Below, piece after piece: positions 1-8,497 of a stretch of 64,000 nt of DNA. The position numbers and the translations under genes are program-made. Numbering within the stretch: the first letter of the stretch is position 1; each line of letters begins with the position of its first letter. Under the pieces are notes generated by a model. It did no database searches and was not told the DNA's origin. It saw only the letters and a program-made list of their open reading frames with translations. Source of the DNA: Luteolibacter flavescens (GTDB lineage: Bacteria > Verrucomicrobiota > Verrucomicrobiia > Verrucomicrobiales > Akkermansiaceae); NCBI RefSeq assembly GCF_025950085.1, contig NZ_JAPDDS010000001.1:744001-808000 (forward strand). The letters run 5' to 3'.

Positions 1-192
1 ATCCGGGAGCACCGGGGATGACCAGCGGAAGGCCGTTCCATCCTGCCGGACGAGGGCCAGATCAAGCGTGCGGCCACCCGCAGCCATCTCACGGTAAGCG
101 CGATTCCAGAGGACGGCGGGCAGGAAATCCGGATCAAGGACCGGAACACAGGAAACGGAAAGGTCGGAAAGGCTGGGAGAGGACGCCGTCAT
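1..192 (-). CDS. 5' part of a gene leaving the window, possibly ROK family
   Basis: The reverse strand has an ATG at 192 and stays open for 64 codons to the window edge, so only the N-terminus is visible. The peptide begins MTASSPSLSD and contains a stretch reading PAVLWNRAYREMAAGG followed by LALVRQDG. Similar N-termini occur, as I recall, on Verrucomicrobial ROK-family proteins (sugar kinases or regulators), but no ATP-binding or zinc motif is visible here, so the family call is weak. The gene lies downstream of a hairpin at 236-272 that appears to end the preceding leftward gene, so it is probably transcribed on its own. Confidence 0.5.
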   Translation of the reverse strand, partial: MTASSPSLSDLSVSCVPVLDPDFLPAVLWNRAYREMAAGGRTLDLALVRQDGTAFRWSSPVLPD

Positions 193-224
193 GGATGACA
201 GGAATAGAGCGATAAACCGACGTC

Positions 225-272
225 AAAGAAAATGAGGTAATGCGCAGGGTATCCCCGTTTTTGCGCATTACC
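225..272 (-). terminator. Intrinsic terminator after the DUF5069 gene
   Basis: A perfect 11-bp inverted repeat pairs 236-246 with 262-272 around a 15-nt loop. Read on the reverse strand it is followed by a T-rich run (TCATTTTCTTT, 235 down to 225). It lies 23 nt past the stop codon of the leftward gene ending at 296 and before the start of the next leftward gene at 192, as expected for a rho-independent terminator. Confidence 0.6.
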
Positions 273-295
273 CCATGGAATCTGCTCGATGCGGC

Positions 296-736
296 TTACT
301 TCAAGACGGCCGCGTGGAATTCGTGCCAGTCATCCAGGTTGTTCAGATTGATGGCATCCTTCGGCGCGCTGGCGTCGTCCGGCAGGCCATCGGCGGAGAG
401 GATGGACTGGCGCACTTCATCGGCGTGGTTGTAGCCGGTGATGGAGGCATTCAGCGCCTCGACGCTGGCGGCATCCAGCTTCACGCCCGGCTGGGACTTC
501 ACCCAGGCTTCGAATTGCGGGTAGGTCGGCTTCTCGCCGGCGATGTAGGAAAGCACAGCGTCACGATCCAGACCGAGGCCGTCGATGACCATCTGGTCGT
601 AGCCTTGGCCGGCACCCGGGTAGCCGTCAGCGAGCACACCGCGGGCTTCGAGGGAGACCTTGAGCCACAGGCGCGGCAGGTGGAGGACGCCGAGCGGACC
701 GGCGGTGCCGGAGCTGATCAGGGGTACGTATTTCAT
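296..736 (-). CDS. DUF5069 domain protein
   Basis: This gene encodes a 146-residue soluble protein of unknown function. The start is the ATG at 736, reading MKYVPLISSG. An upstream extension to 922 is possible but is compositionally unlike a protein start and would overlap the divergent sulfatase gene. The sequence contains GVLHLPRLWLKV and then DGYPGAGQGYDQMVIDGLGL. This 'LPR ... GY ... YDQ' arrangement is what I associate with DUF5069, common in Verrucomicrobia and Cyanobacteria. There is no signal peptide or membrane segment. It is transcribed away from the sulfatase gene across an 82-bp divergent gap and ends at a clear terminator, so it looks monocistronic. Confidence 0.75.
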   Translation of the reverse strand: MKYVPLISSGTAGPLGVLHLPRLWLKVSLEARGVLADGYPGAGQGYDQMVIDGLGLDRDAVLSYIAGEKPTYPQFEAWVKSQPGVKLDAASVEALNASITGYNHADEVRQSILSADGLPDDASAPKDAINLNNLDDWHEFHAAVLK

Positions 737-818
737 AGCGCGGCTAGGAAAGACGCGTTGGCAATCCCCGTCAAATGGTCCCTGCTGCCAAAACGGGACA
801 CTTCCTCTTGTCAGACCT

Positions 819-3026
819 ATGAATTTCCCCCGTATCCTACGCTCCATGCGCCCGCTGATCCTGCTCGCCGCCCTGGCCGCACCCGTACTCTTCGCCGCGG
901 AACGGCCGAATATCCTCTTCATCTTCTCCGACGATCACGCGCTGAATGCGATCTCGGCCTATGGCGGGCCGCTGAAGGACCTCGCCCCGACGCCGAATCT
1001 CGACCGCATTGCACGGGATGGTGCCATCTTCACCCGTTCCTACTGCGGAAACTCGATCTGCGGCCCCTCGCGCGCCACCGTGCTCACCGGCAAGCACAGC
1101 CACATCAATGGCTTCCCGGACAATGACGGGTCGCGCTTCGATGGCAGCCAGACGACCTTTCCGAAGCTCCTCCAGAAAGCGGGGTACCAGACCTCGCTGA
1201 TCGGAAAGTGGCACCTCGTCTCGCAGCCGACGGGCTTCGATCACTGGGAGATCCTCCCCGGCCAGGGCAGCTACTATAATCCGGAATTCGTCTCCGCGAC
1301 CGGGCGGAAACGCGAGCAGGGCTACTGCACGGACGTCATCACTGACAAGGCGATCGCATGGCTGGAGGGACGGGACAAGACGAAGCCCTTCGTGCTCATG
1401 TGCCAGCACAAGGCACCGCATCGCAACTGGTCCCCTGCCCTGCGCCACCTCGATCTTTTCAAAGACGTCACCTTCCCCGAGCCGCCGACGCTCTTCGACA
1501 ACTACGAGGGACGTAGTGGCACGCTGAAGGAGCAGCAGATGAGTATCGCCCGCGACATCTCGTGGGGGCATGACATGAAGTTCAAGGGGCAGAATCTTTT
1601 CCCCGAGGACTTCACCAGCCAAGGGGCGAACGGCGAGTACCAGCGGATGACCGCGGAGCAGAAGCAGGCATGGGATGAAAAGCGGGAACCCGAGAACGAG
1701 GCCTTCATCGCCGACATGAAGGCGGGCAAGCTCAAGGCAGACGACGTCACCCGCTGGAAACACCAGCGCTACCTGAAGGACTACCTGCGAACGGTGCGCG
1801 CCGTGGACGAGGGCGTGGGCCGGGTGCTCGACTATCTGGACAAGTCCGGCCTCGCGGAGAACACGCTGGTCATCTACTCCTCCGACCAGGGCTTCTACCT
1901 CGGCGAGCACGGCTGGTATGACAAGCGGTGGATGTTCGAGGAAAGCCTCTCGATGCCCTTCATCGCCCGCTGGCCCGGCGTCGTGAAGCCCGGGCTACGG
2001 AGCGAGGCGCTCATCCAGAATATCGACTACGCCCCCACCTTCCTCGAGGCTGCGGGTGTCGCCATCCCGGCGTCTATTCAGGGCAAGAGCCTGCTTCCCG
2101 TGCTAAAGGGCGAGACCCCGGCTGACTGGCGGAAATCGATCTACTACTTCTATAGTGGCGAGCGGACCCATCGCGTGGCCGCGCACGACGGTGTCCGCAG
2201 CGAACGCCACAAGCTGATGCACTTCCCCGCGACAAAGGAGTGGAACCTCTTTGACCTGGAGAAAGATCCGCAGGAGCTGAAGTCCGTGCACGACGATCCC
2301 GCCTACGCCCCGGTGCTGGCTGAGATGAAGAAAACCTACGAGGAGCAGCGGAAGAACTACCACGTCAGCCAGGCCACCATTCCAGCGAACCGCTTCGGCG
2401 AGGCCTGGTGGAAGACGCGCCATGAGGAGAAGGTGAAGCTTGCCAAGAAGGGCGGCTACGACCTCGTCTTCATCGGCGACTCCATCACGCAGGGATGGGA
2501 GGGCGGAGGCAAGGCCACCTGGGACAAATACTATGCCCACCGGAATGCACTGAACCTGGGCTTCTCCGGAGACCGCACCGAGCAGGTGCTGTGGCGGCTG
2601 ATGAACGGCGAACTGGAGAACGTGGATCCGAAGCTCTTCGTCCTGATGATCGGCACGAACAACACCGGACACCGGCAGGACGATCCGGAGATGACCGCCG
2701 ACGGCATCAAGCTCATCCTTGAGCTCCTGCAGGATCGCAAGCCGGATGCGAAGGTGCTACTGCTCTCGATCTTCCCCCGCGGCGCGAAGCCGGAGGAGCC
2801 CCTGCGCCAGCTCAACGACCAGATCAATGCCCGCATCAAGTCCTTCGCCGACGGGGAGCGCGTGCAGTGGCTCGAGGTGAGCGACGCCTTCCTCGATGAC
2901 GAGAAGGTGCTCGCGAAGGAGATCATGCCTGATTTCCTCCACCCTAACGACGTCGGCTACGCCATCTGGGCGAAGGTGATCGAAAAACACATCGCCAAGC
3001 TGACCGGCACGCCGGAGGTGGAGTGA
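819..3026 (+). CDS. Secreted sulfatase fused to an SGNH/GDSL hydrolase
   Basis: This 735-residue exported protein carries two enzymes. A signal peptide (about residues 1-27, ending LFAAE) precedes a type I sulfatase domain (about 30-500). That domain opens with RPNILFIFSDDH, whose Asp pair binds calcium, and holds the C-G-P-S-R motif with Cys81, the residue that formylglycine-generating enzyme converts. A C-terminal SGNH domain (about 545-730) shows block I GDS (FIGDSITQGW), the Asn block GTNN (612-615) and the D-F-L-H block (Asp705, His708). The sulfatase would remove sulfate esters and the SGNH domain acetyl or other acyl esters, presumably from one glycan; the substrate is not evident. The start at 819 gives a good signal peptide; ATG 846 is an alternative. 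Confidence 0.93.
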   Translation: MNFPRILRSMRPLILLAALAAPVLFAAERPNILFIFSDDHALNAISAYGGPLKDLAPTPNLDRIARDGAIFTRSYCGNSICGPSRATVLTGKHSHINGFPDNDGSRFDGSQTTFPKLLQKAGYQTSLIGKWHLVSQPTGFDHWEILPGQGSYYNPEFVSATGRKREQGYCTDVITDKAIAWLEGRDKTKPFVLMCQHKAPHRNWSPALRHLDLFKDVTFPEPPTLFDNYEGRSGTLKEQQMSIARDISWGHDMKFKGQNLFPEDFTSQGANGEYQRMTAEQKQAWDEKREPENEAFIADMKAGKLKADDVTRWKHQRYLKDYLRTVRAVDEGVGRVLDYLDKSGLAENTLVIYSSDQGFYLGEHGWYDKRWMFEESLSMPFIARWPGVVKPGLRSEALIQNIDYAPTFLEAAGVAIPASIQGKSLLPVLKGETPADWRKSIYYFYSGERTHRVAAHDGVRSERHKLMHFPATKEWNLFDLEKDPQELKSVHDDPAYAPVLAEMKKTYEEQRKNYHVSQATIPANRFGEAWWKTRHEEKVKLAKKGGYDLVFIGDSITQGWEGGGKATWDKYYAHRNALNLGFSGDRTEQVLWRLMNGELENVDPKLFVLMIGTNNTGHRQDDPEMTADGIKLILELLQDRKPDAKVLLLSIFPRGAKPEEPLRQLNDQINARIKSFADGERVQWLEVSDAFLDDEKVLAKEIMPDFLHPNDVGYAIWAKVIEKHIAKLTGTPEVE

Positions 3027-3110
3027 TCGCCCGCAAAGGTAAGAGCCACTTTTCTCGAAAAGCAAAATCGCGAAGCTGACAGCCCCCGCAAGCTGGAGTA
3101 GTTAGACAGC

Positions 3111-4136
3111 GTGAAAGCCATCGCCATCACGCAGAAGCTCCCGCTCGACCACCCCGAATGCTTCGTCGAACTCGATCTCCCCGATCCCGTCCCCGGGCCG
3201 AATGACCTGCTCGTGCGGGTGAAGGCGGTGGCGGTGAATCCTGTGGACTACAAGGTCCGCCAGTCCCGCAAGGACGAGGAGACGGAGCCGAAGATCCTCG
3301 GGTGGGACGCGGCGGGCATCGTCGAGGCGGTCGGATCGGACGTGAAACATTTCCGCCGTGGAGATCAGGTTTACTACGCGGGCGACATCACCCGGCCCGG
3401 TTGCAATGCCGAGCTCCAACTCGTGGACGAGCGCATCGTGGCGAAGAAACCCGCGTCCCTCGACTTCGCCGCCGCGGCAGCCTTGCCACTGACCGCCATC
3501 ACGGCGTGGGAGTGCTTCTTCGAGCGTCTCGGGCTGTCCGCCGGCGACCTGAAGGAGGGCAAGGGCAAGACCCTGCTCATCATCGGCGGCGCGGGCGGCG
3601 TGGGCTCCATCGGCATCCAGATCGCCACAGCGCTCACCGGCTTCACCGTCATCGCCACGGCCTCGCGCCCGGAGACGGTCGAGTGGTGCCGGAAGATGGG
3701 AGCGCACCGGGTGATCGATCATTCGGTGGACTGGACGGCCGAGTTGGAAAAGCGCGGCATCCCTACCGTGGATTACATCGCCTGCTTCGCGGACACGAAT
3801 GCCCACTGGGCAAACATGGCGAAGGCCATCGTCCCGCAGGGCAAGATCACCGCCATCGTCGAGTCATCCACCGTACCGGACATCGGCCTCATGAAGGCGA
3901 AGAGCGTGACCTTCTCTTGGGAATTCATGTTCACCCGCTCGATGTTCCAGACGCCGGACATGATCTCGCAGCATGACCTGCTGAAGGAGCTGGCCACGCT
4001 CGTCGATGCGGGCCGCATCTTCAGCACGATGAAGGAGCACGGAGGAAAGCTCACTCCCGCTTCTCTCGCCCAAGCCCACCGCGACCTCGAATCCGGCGGC
4101 ATGATCGGCAAGCGGGTCTTTGAAACCACGTGGTGA
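3111..4136 (+). CDS. Zinc-independent MDR alcohol dehydrogenase / quinone oxidoreductase
   Basis: This 341-residue protein starts with GTG at 3111. It is a medium-chain dehydrogenase/reductase of the quinone-reductase-like branch often named 'zinc-binding alcohol dehydrogenase family' (TIGR02817-like). The N-terminal GroES-like domain has VNPVDYKVR and GWDAAGIV. The Rossmann part has the NADPH-binding glycine motif GGAGGVGSIGIQIA. The Cys/His residues that bind catalytic and structural zinc in true alcohol dehydrogenases are absent, so it is probably an NADPH-dependent enone or quinone reductase. The next gene starts 2 nt after its stop, so the two are probably co-transcribed. Confidence 0.88.
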   Translation: MKAIAITQKLPLDHPECFVELDLPDPVPGPNDLLVRVKAVAVNPVDYKVRQSRKDEETEPKILGWDAAGIVEAVGSDVKHFRRGDQVYYAGDITRPGCNAELQLVDERIVAKKPASLDFAAAAALPLTAITAWECFFERLGLSAGDLKEGKGKTLLIIGGAGGVGSIGIQIATALTGFTVIATASRPETVEWCRKMGAHRVIDHSVDWTAELEKRGIPTVDYIACFADTNAHWANMAKAIVPQGKITAIVESSTVPDIGLMKAKSVTFSWEFMFTRSMFQTPDMISQHDLLKELATLVDAGRIFSTMKEHGGKLTPASLAQAHRDLESGGMIGKRVFETTW

Positions 4137-4137
4137 T

Positions 4138-4794
4138 ATGGACCTCGCGCGCGACGGCTGGAGCATCGCCCGCCCCGGCCTCACACATGATCTGTTAGAA
4201 GAATTGCGCTCCGAGGCATTCTCTCCGGGAAGTGCCGGAGTGCGCTGCCTGCTCGATTTTTCCTCGGTGAAAGTGGCGGCTGAGGAAATGAAGCAGCATC
4301 TCATCGCCGGGGATGTCATCCCATCATCCGCGGTGGCCATTCAGGCAATCGCCTTTGACAAGACTCCCGACACGAATTGGAAGGTGCCTTGGCATCAGGA
4401 TCTGATGTTCCCGTTTTCGGATGAAGTCTCATCACCAGGATACGACCTACCGTCCCGAAAGACAGGCGTCCACTATGCCCGCCCTCCCGTCGATGTGCTG
4501 GAAAGCTTGCTCGCAGTCCGTCTGCACCTTGACGACTGCGATGAAACGAACGGCCCCCTGAGGGTGAGCCCGGGAACCCACTTGAGCGGCATCATTCCCT
4601 CCGCCGAGGCCGCGAATCGCGCCGCGGAGAATGGCGAAGTCGCATGCCTCGCATCCATCGGTGAAGCACTCCTCATGCGGCCGCTGCTGCTCCACGCCTC
4701 GTCACAAGCCACCGAACCTGGACATCGGCGCGTGCTCCACGTGGTCTATCACTCTGGAGCACCGATGCCTGAGCGCTGGCATCGGTTTCTGTGA
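4138..4794 (+). CDS. Phytanoyl-CoA dioxygenase (PhyH) family protein
   Basis: This gene encodes a 218-residue Fe(II)/2-oxoglutarate oxygenase-like protein. The metal triad is visible: His86 and Asp88 in WHQD, and a distal His in LLLHASS. HRRVLH further on supplies the Arg expected to bind 2-oxoglutarate. The insert around SPGTHLSG is typical of PhyH proteins. The ATG at 4138 follows the upstream TGA directly; a start at 4120 would overlap the dehydrogenase by 17 nt. The substrate is unknown, since the family includes hydroxylases of lipids and small metabolites. Its end faces the lipoprotein gene ending at 4817. Confidence 0.88.
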   Translation: MDLARDGWSIARPGLTHDLLEELRSEAFSPGSAGVRCLLDFSSVKVAAEEMKQHLIAGDVIPSSAVAIQAIAFDKTPDTNWKVPWHQDLMFPFSDEVSSPGYDLPSRKTGVHYARPPVDVLESLLAVRLHLDDCDETNGPLRVSPGTHLSGIIPSAEAANRAAENGEVACLASIGEALLMRPLLLHASSQATEPGHRRVLHVVYHSGAPMPERWHRFL

Positions 4795-4816
4795 CGAGAG
4801 GTGCCCGTCGCGTCAG

Positions 4817-5116
4817 TCAGGGTTTCAAGATCACACGGATGGGCTTCGCGGTGGTATAGTCGATGTTGTTGACTCCGGTGAAGCCGGTCTTGCTGACATT
4901 GATCGACTGGACCGGTTGTGCTGCACCACCGATGTGAACTTCTCCCTTCGCATCGGTGACCACTGCTGGGAGATTCATGGACGCGGTGACAGGCTCCACT
5001 GCCGCGCCCGCAATGGGAACTCCCGCCGCATCCGTGACGATGACGTCCGGCTTGGATTGGCAGGACACGGCGAGAAGCCCGATGATAATGGCGAACAGTC
5101 GGTTGGCGATTTTCAT
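4817..5116 (-). CDS. Small lipoprotein with carboxypeptidase-regulatory-like fold
   Basis: This gene encodes a 99-residue exported lipoprotein. The N-terminus (MKIANRLFAIIIGLLAVSC) is a type II signal with lipobox LAVSC, so Cys19 would be lipidated. The mature part reads VIVTDAAGVPIAGAAVEPV, then VVTDAKGEVHI, the pattern of a small Ig-like carboxypeptidase regulatory domain. Its start is 3 nt below the stop of the J-like gene, making it the last gene of an apparent hscC-J-lipoprotein operon. Whether it works with the chaperones or only shares their transcript cannot be told from sequence. Confidence 0.75.
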   Translation of the reverse strand: MKIANRLFAIIIGLLAVSCQSKPDVIVTDAAGVPIAGAAVEPVTASMNLPAVVTDAKGEVHIGGAAQPVQSINVSKTGFTGVNNIDYTTAKPIRVILKP

Positions 5117-5119
5117 GGT

Positions 5120-6634
5120 CTATCGGGACTTGCTTTCGAACTCTTGGAACAAGGGGTTCTTCGATTCCGGCGATCCGGGCACGGACTTCGGAAACGGGTC
5201 AAAGGTGGGGACTTCGCCCGCCCCCCCGGGAAGGGGTCTCAGCGACGGGAATTGATCCAGCTTCTCCTGGGCCTCCTGGAGTCTCTTCGCGCCTTCTTCC
5301 ACCCGGCGGCGTTCTTCCGGACTGAAGTCTTCCAATGCAAGCGGGCGCCGGGGCACGGGAACCGGATCCGGCCCCTTGGACATATTGACGACGAGGAGGA
5401 TGAGTTTGATGGCGACGAAGACCGCGAAGCCCCACAACCAACCTGGAATCCCCGAGCCCGAATTCGAAGTGGCATGATATTCCCTTCTCTTCTTCGGCTT
5501 CGGCTCGTCCTGCTCCCACTTCGGGACGTTGAGAGGCTTATGCCCCGCCGATCTCCGCATCGGGATAGAGGAAGTAGAAGACGATGAAGATGACGACGAG
5601 GTCGCCTCGCCTTCCGGCCGCTGCCACTTGGCCGTGCTGTTCTTCACGCCGGCTGCCAGATCTTCCGGCAGCAACCCGAGGAAGACCTCGAAACAAGGGC
5701 CACGTCTCGCCAAGGGCGTCTTGAGCCACTCGATCGCGGCGCGGCTTTCCTCATCGCTCCAGGTGTCCCTACCCGCGGTCCGCATCAGGCGCTGCCGCCA
5801 GAAGGACTTCAGGTGATCCGGCACCAGCGTCATCATGTGGGCCATCGCCACATGGCGGTCGATGAGCTGCATGTGGAAGTCACGCTCTCCACGGGCAAGC
5901 TGCTCGTAGGCGAAATTCGCCAGCCGCTCGGTATGGCGGCTCGTCCAGAATGCAGCGGCCCCTGCGAGTCGTGCGGCTGCGATGCCCGCCGCGGGCGTGG
6001 CGATGCGCGAGGCATTCTGGTGAAGGAGATTCGAGAGGTTCGCGATTCCCTGCGGACTCCCGTTCCGATCCAACCGGTCGATCACCGCCAGCGTGGCGAC
6101 GAATCCTCCGTGCTCCAACTCGAAGACGATCGTGTCCGCCTTCAGCGCCACGGCGGGATTCTCGCCATGCCGGACGAAGACCTCTTGCATGAGTTCACCC
6201 CATCGCTCGACCTCGGACGGATTGTCGTATAGCAAGCTCTCGGCTTCCTCCACCAGCAACTGGATGTCCTTCGACCCGCCCGCAAGAGCCGCATTCAAGC
6301 GGTCGAAGCAATCGGTGATCGCACGCAATCCGGACGACATGCCAATGGAGGCAGGCTCCTCCATCCGCATCGGTTGGGTGACTTCCGGCACCTCTCGACT
6401 CGTCGCATCATCGGGATCGGGCGCTATTTCTGAAGAGATCGGAACCAGAACGTCCTCCCTCTCATAGCTCTGCCACTGCAACTGATGCAGCGCTGCCTGA
6501 TAAGCATCGTGAAGCTTGCGAAAGCCCTCGGGATTTTGATCCGGACGGCAGTCCTTCAGCAACTTCGCGTAGGCGCGCTTCACGTCCCGCTCGGTCGCCC
6601 CGGCGGGGTCCAGTCCCAGTGTGGTCCACGGCAT
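5120..6634 (-). CDS. Membrane-anchored J-domain-like co-chaperone (DjlB/DjlC type)
   Basis: This gene encodes a 504-residue protein with an N-terminal J-like domain (residues about 1-55: WTTLGL, DVKRAYAKLLKDCRPDQNP, FRKLHDAYQAAL), a long helical middle, a serine-rich linker near residue 345, one membrane helix (about 395-415) and a charged Pro-rich tail. The usual His-Pro-Asp triad reads Arg-Pro-Asp. Architecture and position beside an HscC-like Hsp70 match the Escherichia coli DjlB/DjlC proteins, which are membrane J-proteins serving HscC. It probably recruits the Hsp70 to the inner membrane. Because the His of HPD normally triggers Hsp70 ATPase activity, the co-chaperone activity needs testing. 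The Hsp70 stop is 5 nt upstream. Confidence 0.8.
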   Translation of the reverse strand: MPWTTLGLDPAGATERDVKRAYAKLLKDCRPDQNPEGFRKLHDAYQAALHQLQWQSYEREDVLVPISSEIAPDPDDATSREVPEVTQPMRMEEPASIGMSSGLRAITDCFDRLNAALAGGSKDIQLLVEEAESLLYDNPSEVERWGELMQEVFVRHGENPAVALKADTIVFELEHGGFVATLAVIDRLDRNGSPQGIANLSNLLHQNASRIATPAAGIAAARLAGAAAFWTSRHTERLANFAYEQLARGERDFHMQLIDRHVAMAHMMTLVPDHLKSFWRQRLMRTAGRDTWSDEESRAAIEWLKTPLARRGPCFEVFLGLLPEDLAAGVKNSTAKWQRPEGEATSSSSSSSSTSSIPMRRSAGHKPLNVPKWEQDEPKPKKRREYHATSNSGSGIPGWLWGFAVFVAIKLILLVVNMSKGPDPVPVPRRPLALEDFSPEERRRVEEGAKRLQEAQEKLDQFPSLRPLPGGAGEVPTFDPFPKSVPGSPESKNPLFQEFESKSR

Positions 6635-6639
6635 GGAGG

Positions 6640-8346
6640 TCAGGCGTCGAGGGGTTCAGGCTGGCGTTCGCCTTCGTGTTCGAAGAAGCCGCGCAGGAAG
6701 GTATCGAGCACAGCCGCCGCCTCCTTGATCGCCTGCGCATCCTGCGACTCCAGCGCGGCTTCGAAGCGATCCGTCACGGCATTCAGATGATCGCGCGCAG
6801 GCCCGACCAACTCTGCGAACACGCGGTTCGCGCGTTCCAGGCGCGCCCGGTTTGGCAGCAGGTCCCTCGGGTGCAGCTTCAGCGGTTGCATCCGCGCGAT
6901 GGCTTCCTCGATCTCCATCTTCGATAGCGATCCCGGACGCTGCTCGATCACGAGGCGTTTCTTCTGGCCGCTGGAAAGCACGGTCACTTCCACCTCGAGG
7001 ATGCCGTTCATGTCGTAGGAAAAACGGATGTCCACCTCGCCCGGGCGCTTCTGCCCCGGCTGATGCCGCAGGCCGGCCACGGTCACCTGGCCGATCCGCT
7101 GGTTGTCCTTCGTCATGCGTGCCTCGCCCTGGAAGACTTCCACCTCCACGAATTCCTGCTGGGGATGCATGGTATTGAAGACGCGGCTGCGACTGACGGG
7201 CACGGTCGTGTTCCGGTCGATGATCGGAGCGAAATAGCCAGCTTCCGGACGACCGCTCGCACTTTCCTTCGCCATCTCGACGCCCAACGTGTGCGGGCAT
7301 ACATCAGTCAGCACGATATCTCCCACCGCCGAGTCATTCGCACAGAGACCTGCCTGCACCGCTGCGCCCAGCGCGACGACGCGGTCGGGGTCCAGCTTGA
7401 TCGATGTGATGCGCTTGAGTTGATCCTGTGCGAAGTCCTTCACCACGCTCATGCGGCTCGCACCGCCGACCATGAGCACGTCATTCAGATCGGCAGCGGT
7501 GATCCCGGCATCCCGGAGACAACGGCTCACGACCGGTCGCAGGCGGGCGGTGATCGCGGCGGTGGCATCCTTGAATTCCTCGCGCGTCACCTCCACGAGC
7601 TTGCCGTCGAGAGATACACTCGCGGATTCATGGACGGCCAGCAGGCGCTTCGCCACCTCGACCCGCTGCCGCCAGTTTCCACGCTGCGATTTGTCCGGCA
7701 CCCAGCCGTGTCTCTTCTCCAGCCACTCGCACAGGGCATCGGTGTAATCCTCGCCACCGAGGCGGCTCTCGCCAGCGGTGGACTTCACCTCCACCACGCC
7801 GTCGAAAATTTCCAGCAGCGTCACGTCAAAGGTACCGCCACCAAGATCGAATACGAGCACCTGCGTCTCCTGCTCGGGATTCCGGTAGCCATAGGCCAAT
7901 GCCGCGGCGGTCGGCTCATTGATGATGCGCTCCACCTGCAGTCCGGCGATCTTCGCTGCCTCCACGGTGGCTTGCCGCTGCTGGTCGTGGAAGTAGGCGG
8001 GCACGGTGATCACTGCCTTCGTGACTTCCTCGCCGAGATGCAGGCTGGCGATCCGCTTCATCTCGGACAGGACCATTGCCGAGCAGGTCACCGGACTCCA
8101 TTCCTTCCCGCCGAAGCGGTACTTCGCGGGCGTGCCCATGTCCCGCTTGAAGCAGGCCATCCCGGAGGCGGGATCGGAGACCAGGCGGTCCTTCGCAGCC
8201 CTGCCGACCAAAAGCCGCCCATCCTCCGCCACCGCCACGACACTGGGGGTCAACTCCTCTCCCAACTCATTTGCGAGGACCCGGGGATGGCCGTTTTCAA
8301 AAACTGCGACAAGGCTGTTCGTGGTTCCAAGGTCGATGCCGATCAC
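6640..8346 (-). CDS. hscC: HscC-like Hsp70 chaperone
   Basis: This gene encodes a 568-residue Hsp70 of the short HscC class (E. coli HscC is about 556 residues, against about 638 for DnaK). The start is a GTG at 8346 giving MIGIDLGTTNS, the first phosphate-binding loop. Further signatures are AVITVPAYFHDQQRQA, the second phosphate loop FDLGGGTFDVT and the adenosine motif MVGGASRMS. A substrate-binding domain follows (LGVEMA ... NTTVPVSRSRVF) with only a short helical lid. It heads a leftward operon with a J-like protein and a lipoprotein, as E. coli hscC is paired with J-proteins. DnaK itself is expected elsewhere. Client proteins are unknown. Confidence 0.9.
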   Translation of the reverse strand: MIGIDLGTTNSLVAVFENGHPRVLANELGEELTPSVVAVAEDGRLLVGRAAKDRLVSDPASGMACFKRDMGTPAKYRFGGKEWSPVTCSAMVLSEMKRIASLHLGEEVTKAVITVPAYFHDQQRQATVEAAKIAGLQVERIINEPTAAALAYGYRNPEQETQVLVFDLGGGTFDVTLLEIFDGVVEVKSTAGESRLGGEDYTDALCEWLEKRHGWVPDKSQRGNWRQRVEVAKRLLAVHESASVSLDGKLVEVTREEFKDATAAITARLRPVVSRCLRDAGITAADLNDVLMVGGASRMSVVKDFAQDQLKRITSIKLDPDRVVALGAAVQAGLCANDSAVGDIVLTDVCPHTLGVEMAKESASGRPEAGYFAPIIDRNTTVPVSRSRVFNTMHPQQEFVEVEVFQGEARMTKDNQRIGQVTVAGLRHQPGQKRPGEVDIRFSYDMNGILEVEVTVLSSGQKKRLVIEQRPGSLSKMEIEEAIARMQPLKLHPRDLLPNRARLERANRVFAELVGPARDHLNAVTDRFEAALESQDAQAIKEAAAVLDTFLRGFFEHEGERQPEPLDA

Positions 8347-8450
8347 GCGCGGGAGACTGGCGGAAACCCCTCAACTTTGCAATCGCGCCGGAGATGACGG
8401 ACGGGATCACTTTCCGGAAAGAGTGCCGCAGCGCCCTGATTTCACCGCCC

Positions 8451-8479
8451 TTGACCCTATCCTGCCGATTTTCTATGTG
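8451..8479 (+). promoter_or_regulatory. Candidate sigma-70-type promoter
   Basis: TTGACC at 8451-8456 is followed after 17 bp by TATGTG at 8474-8479, about 20 nt before the ATG at 8498, in the 151-bp divergent gap between hscC and the secreted protein gene. The -10 element matches the consensus only in part, so this is a sequence-only suggestion. Confidence 0.35.
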
Positions 8480-8497
8480 AGGAAAGTCATTAGAAAG

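Noticed and set aside
769-774. TTGACG (reverse strand) as -35 for the DUF5069 gene
   Set aside because: No acceptable -10 at 16-18 bp; recorded only as a possible half-site.
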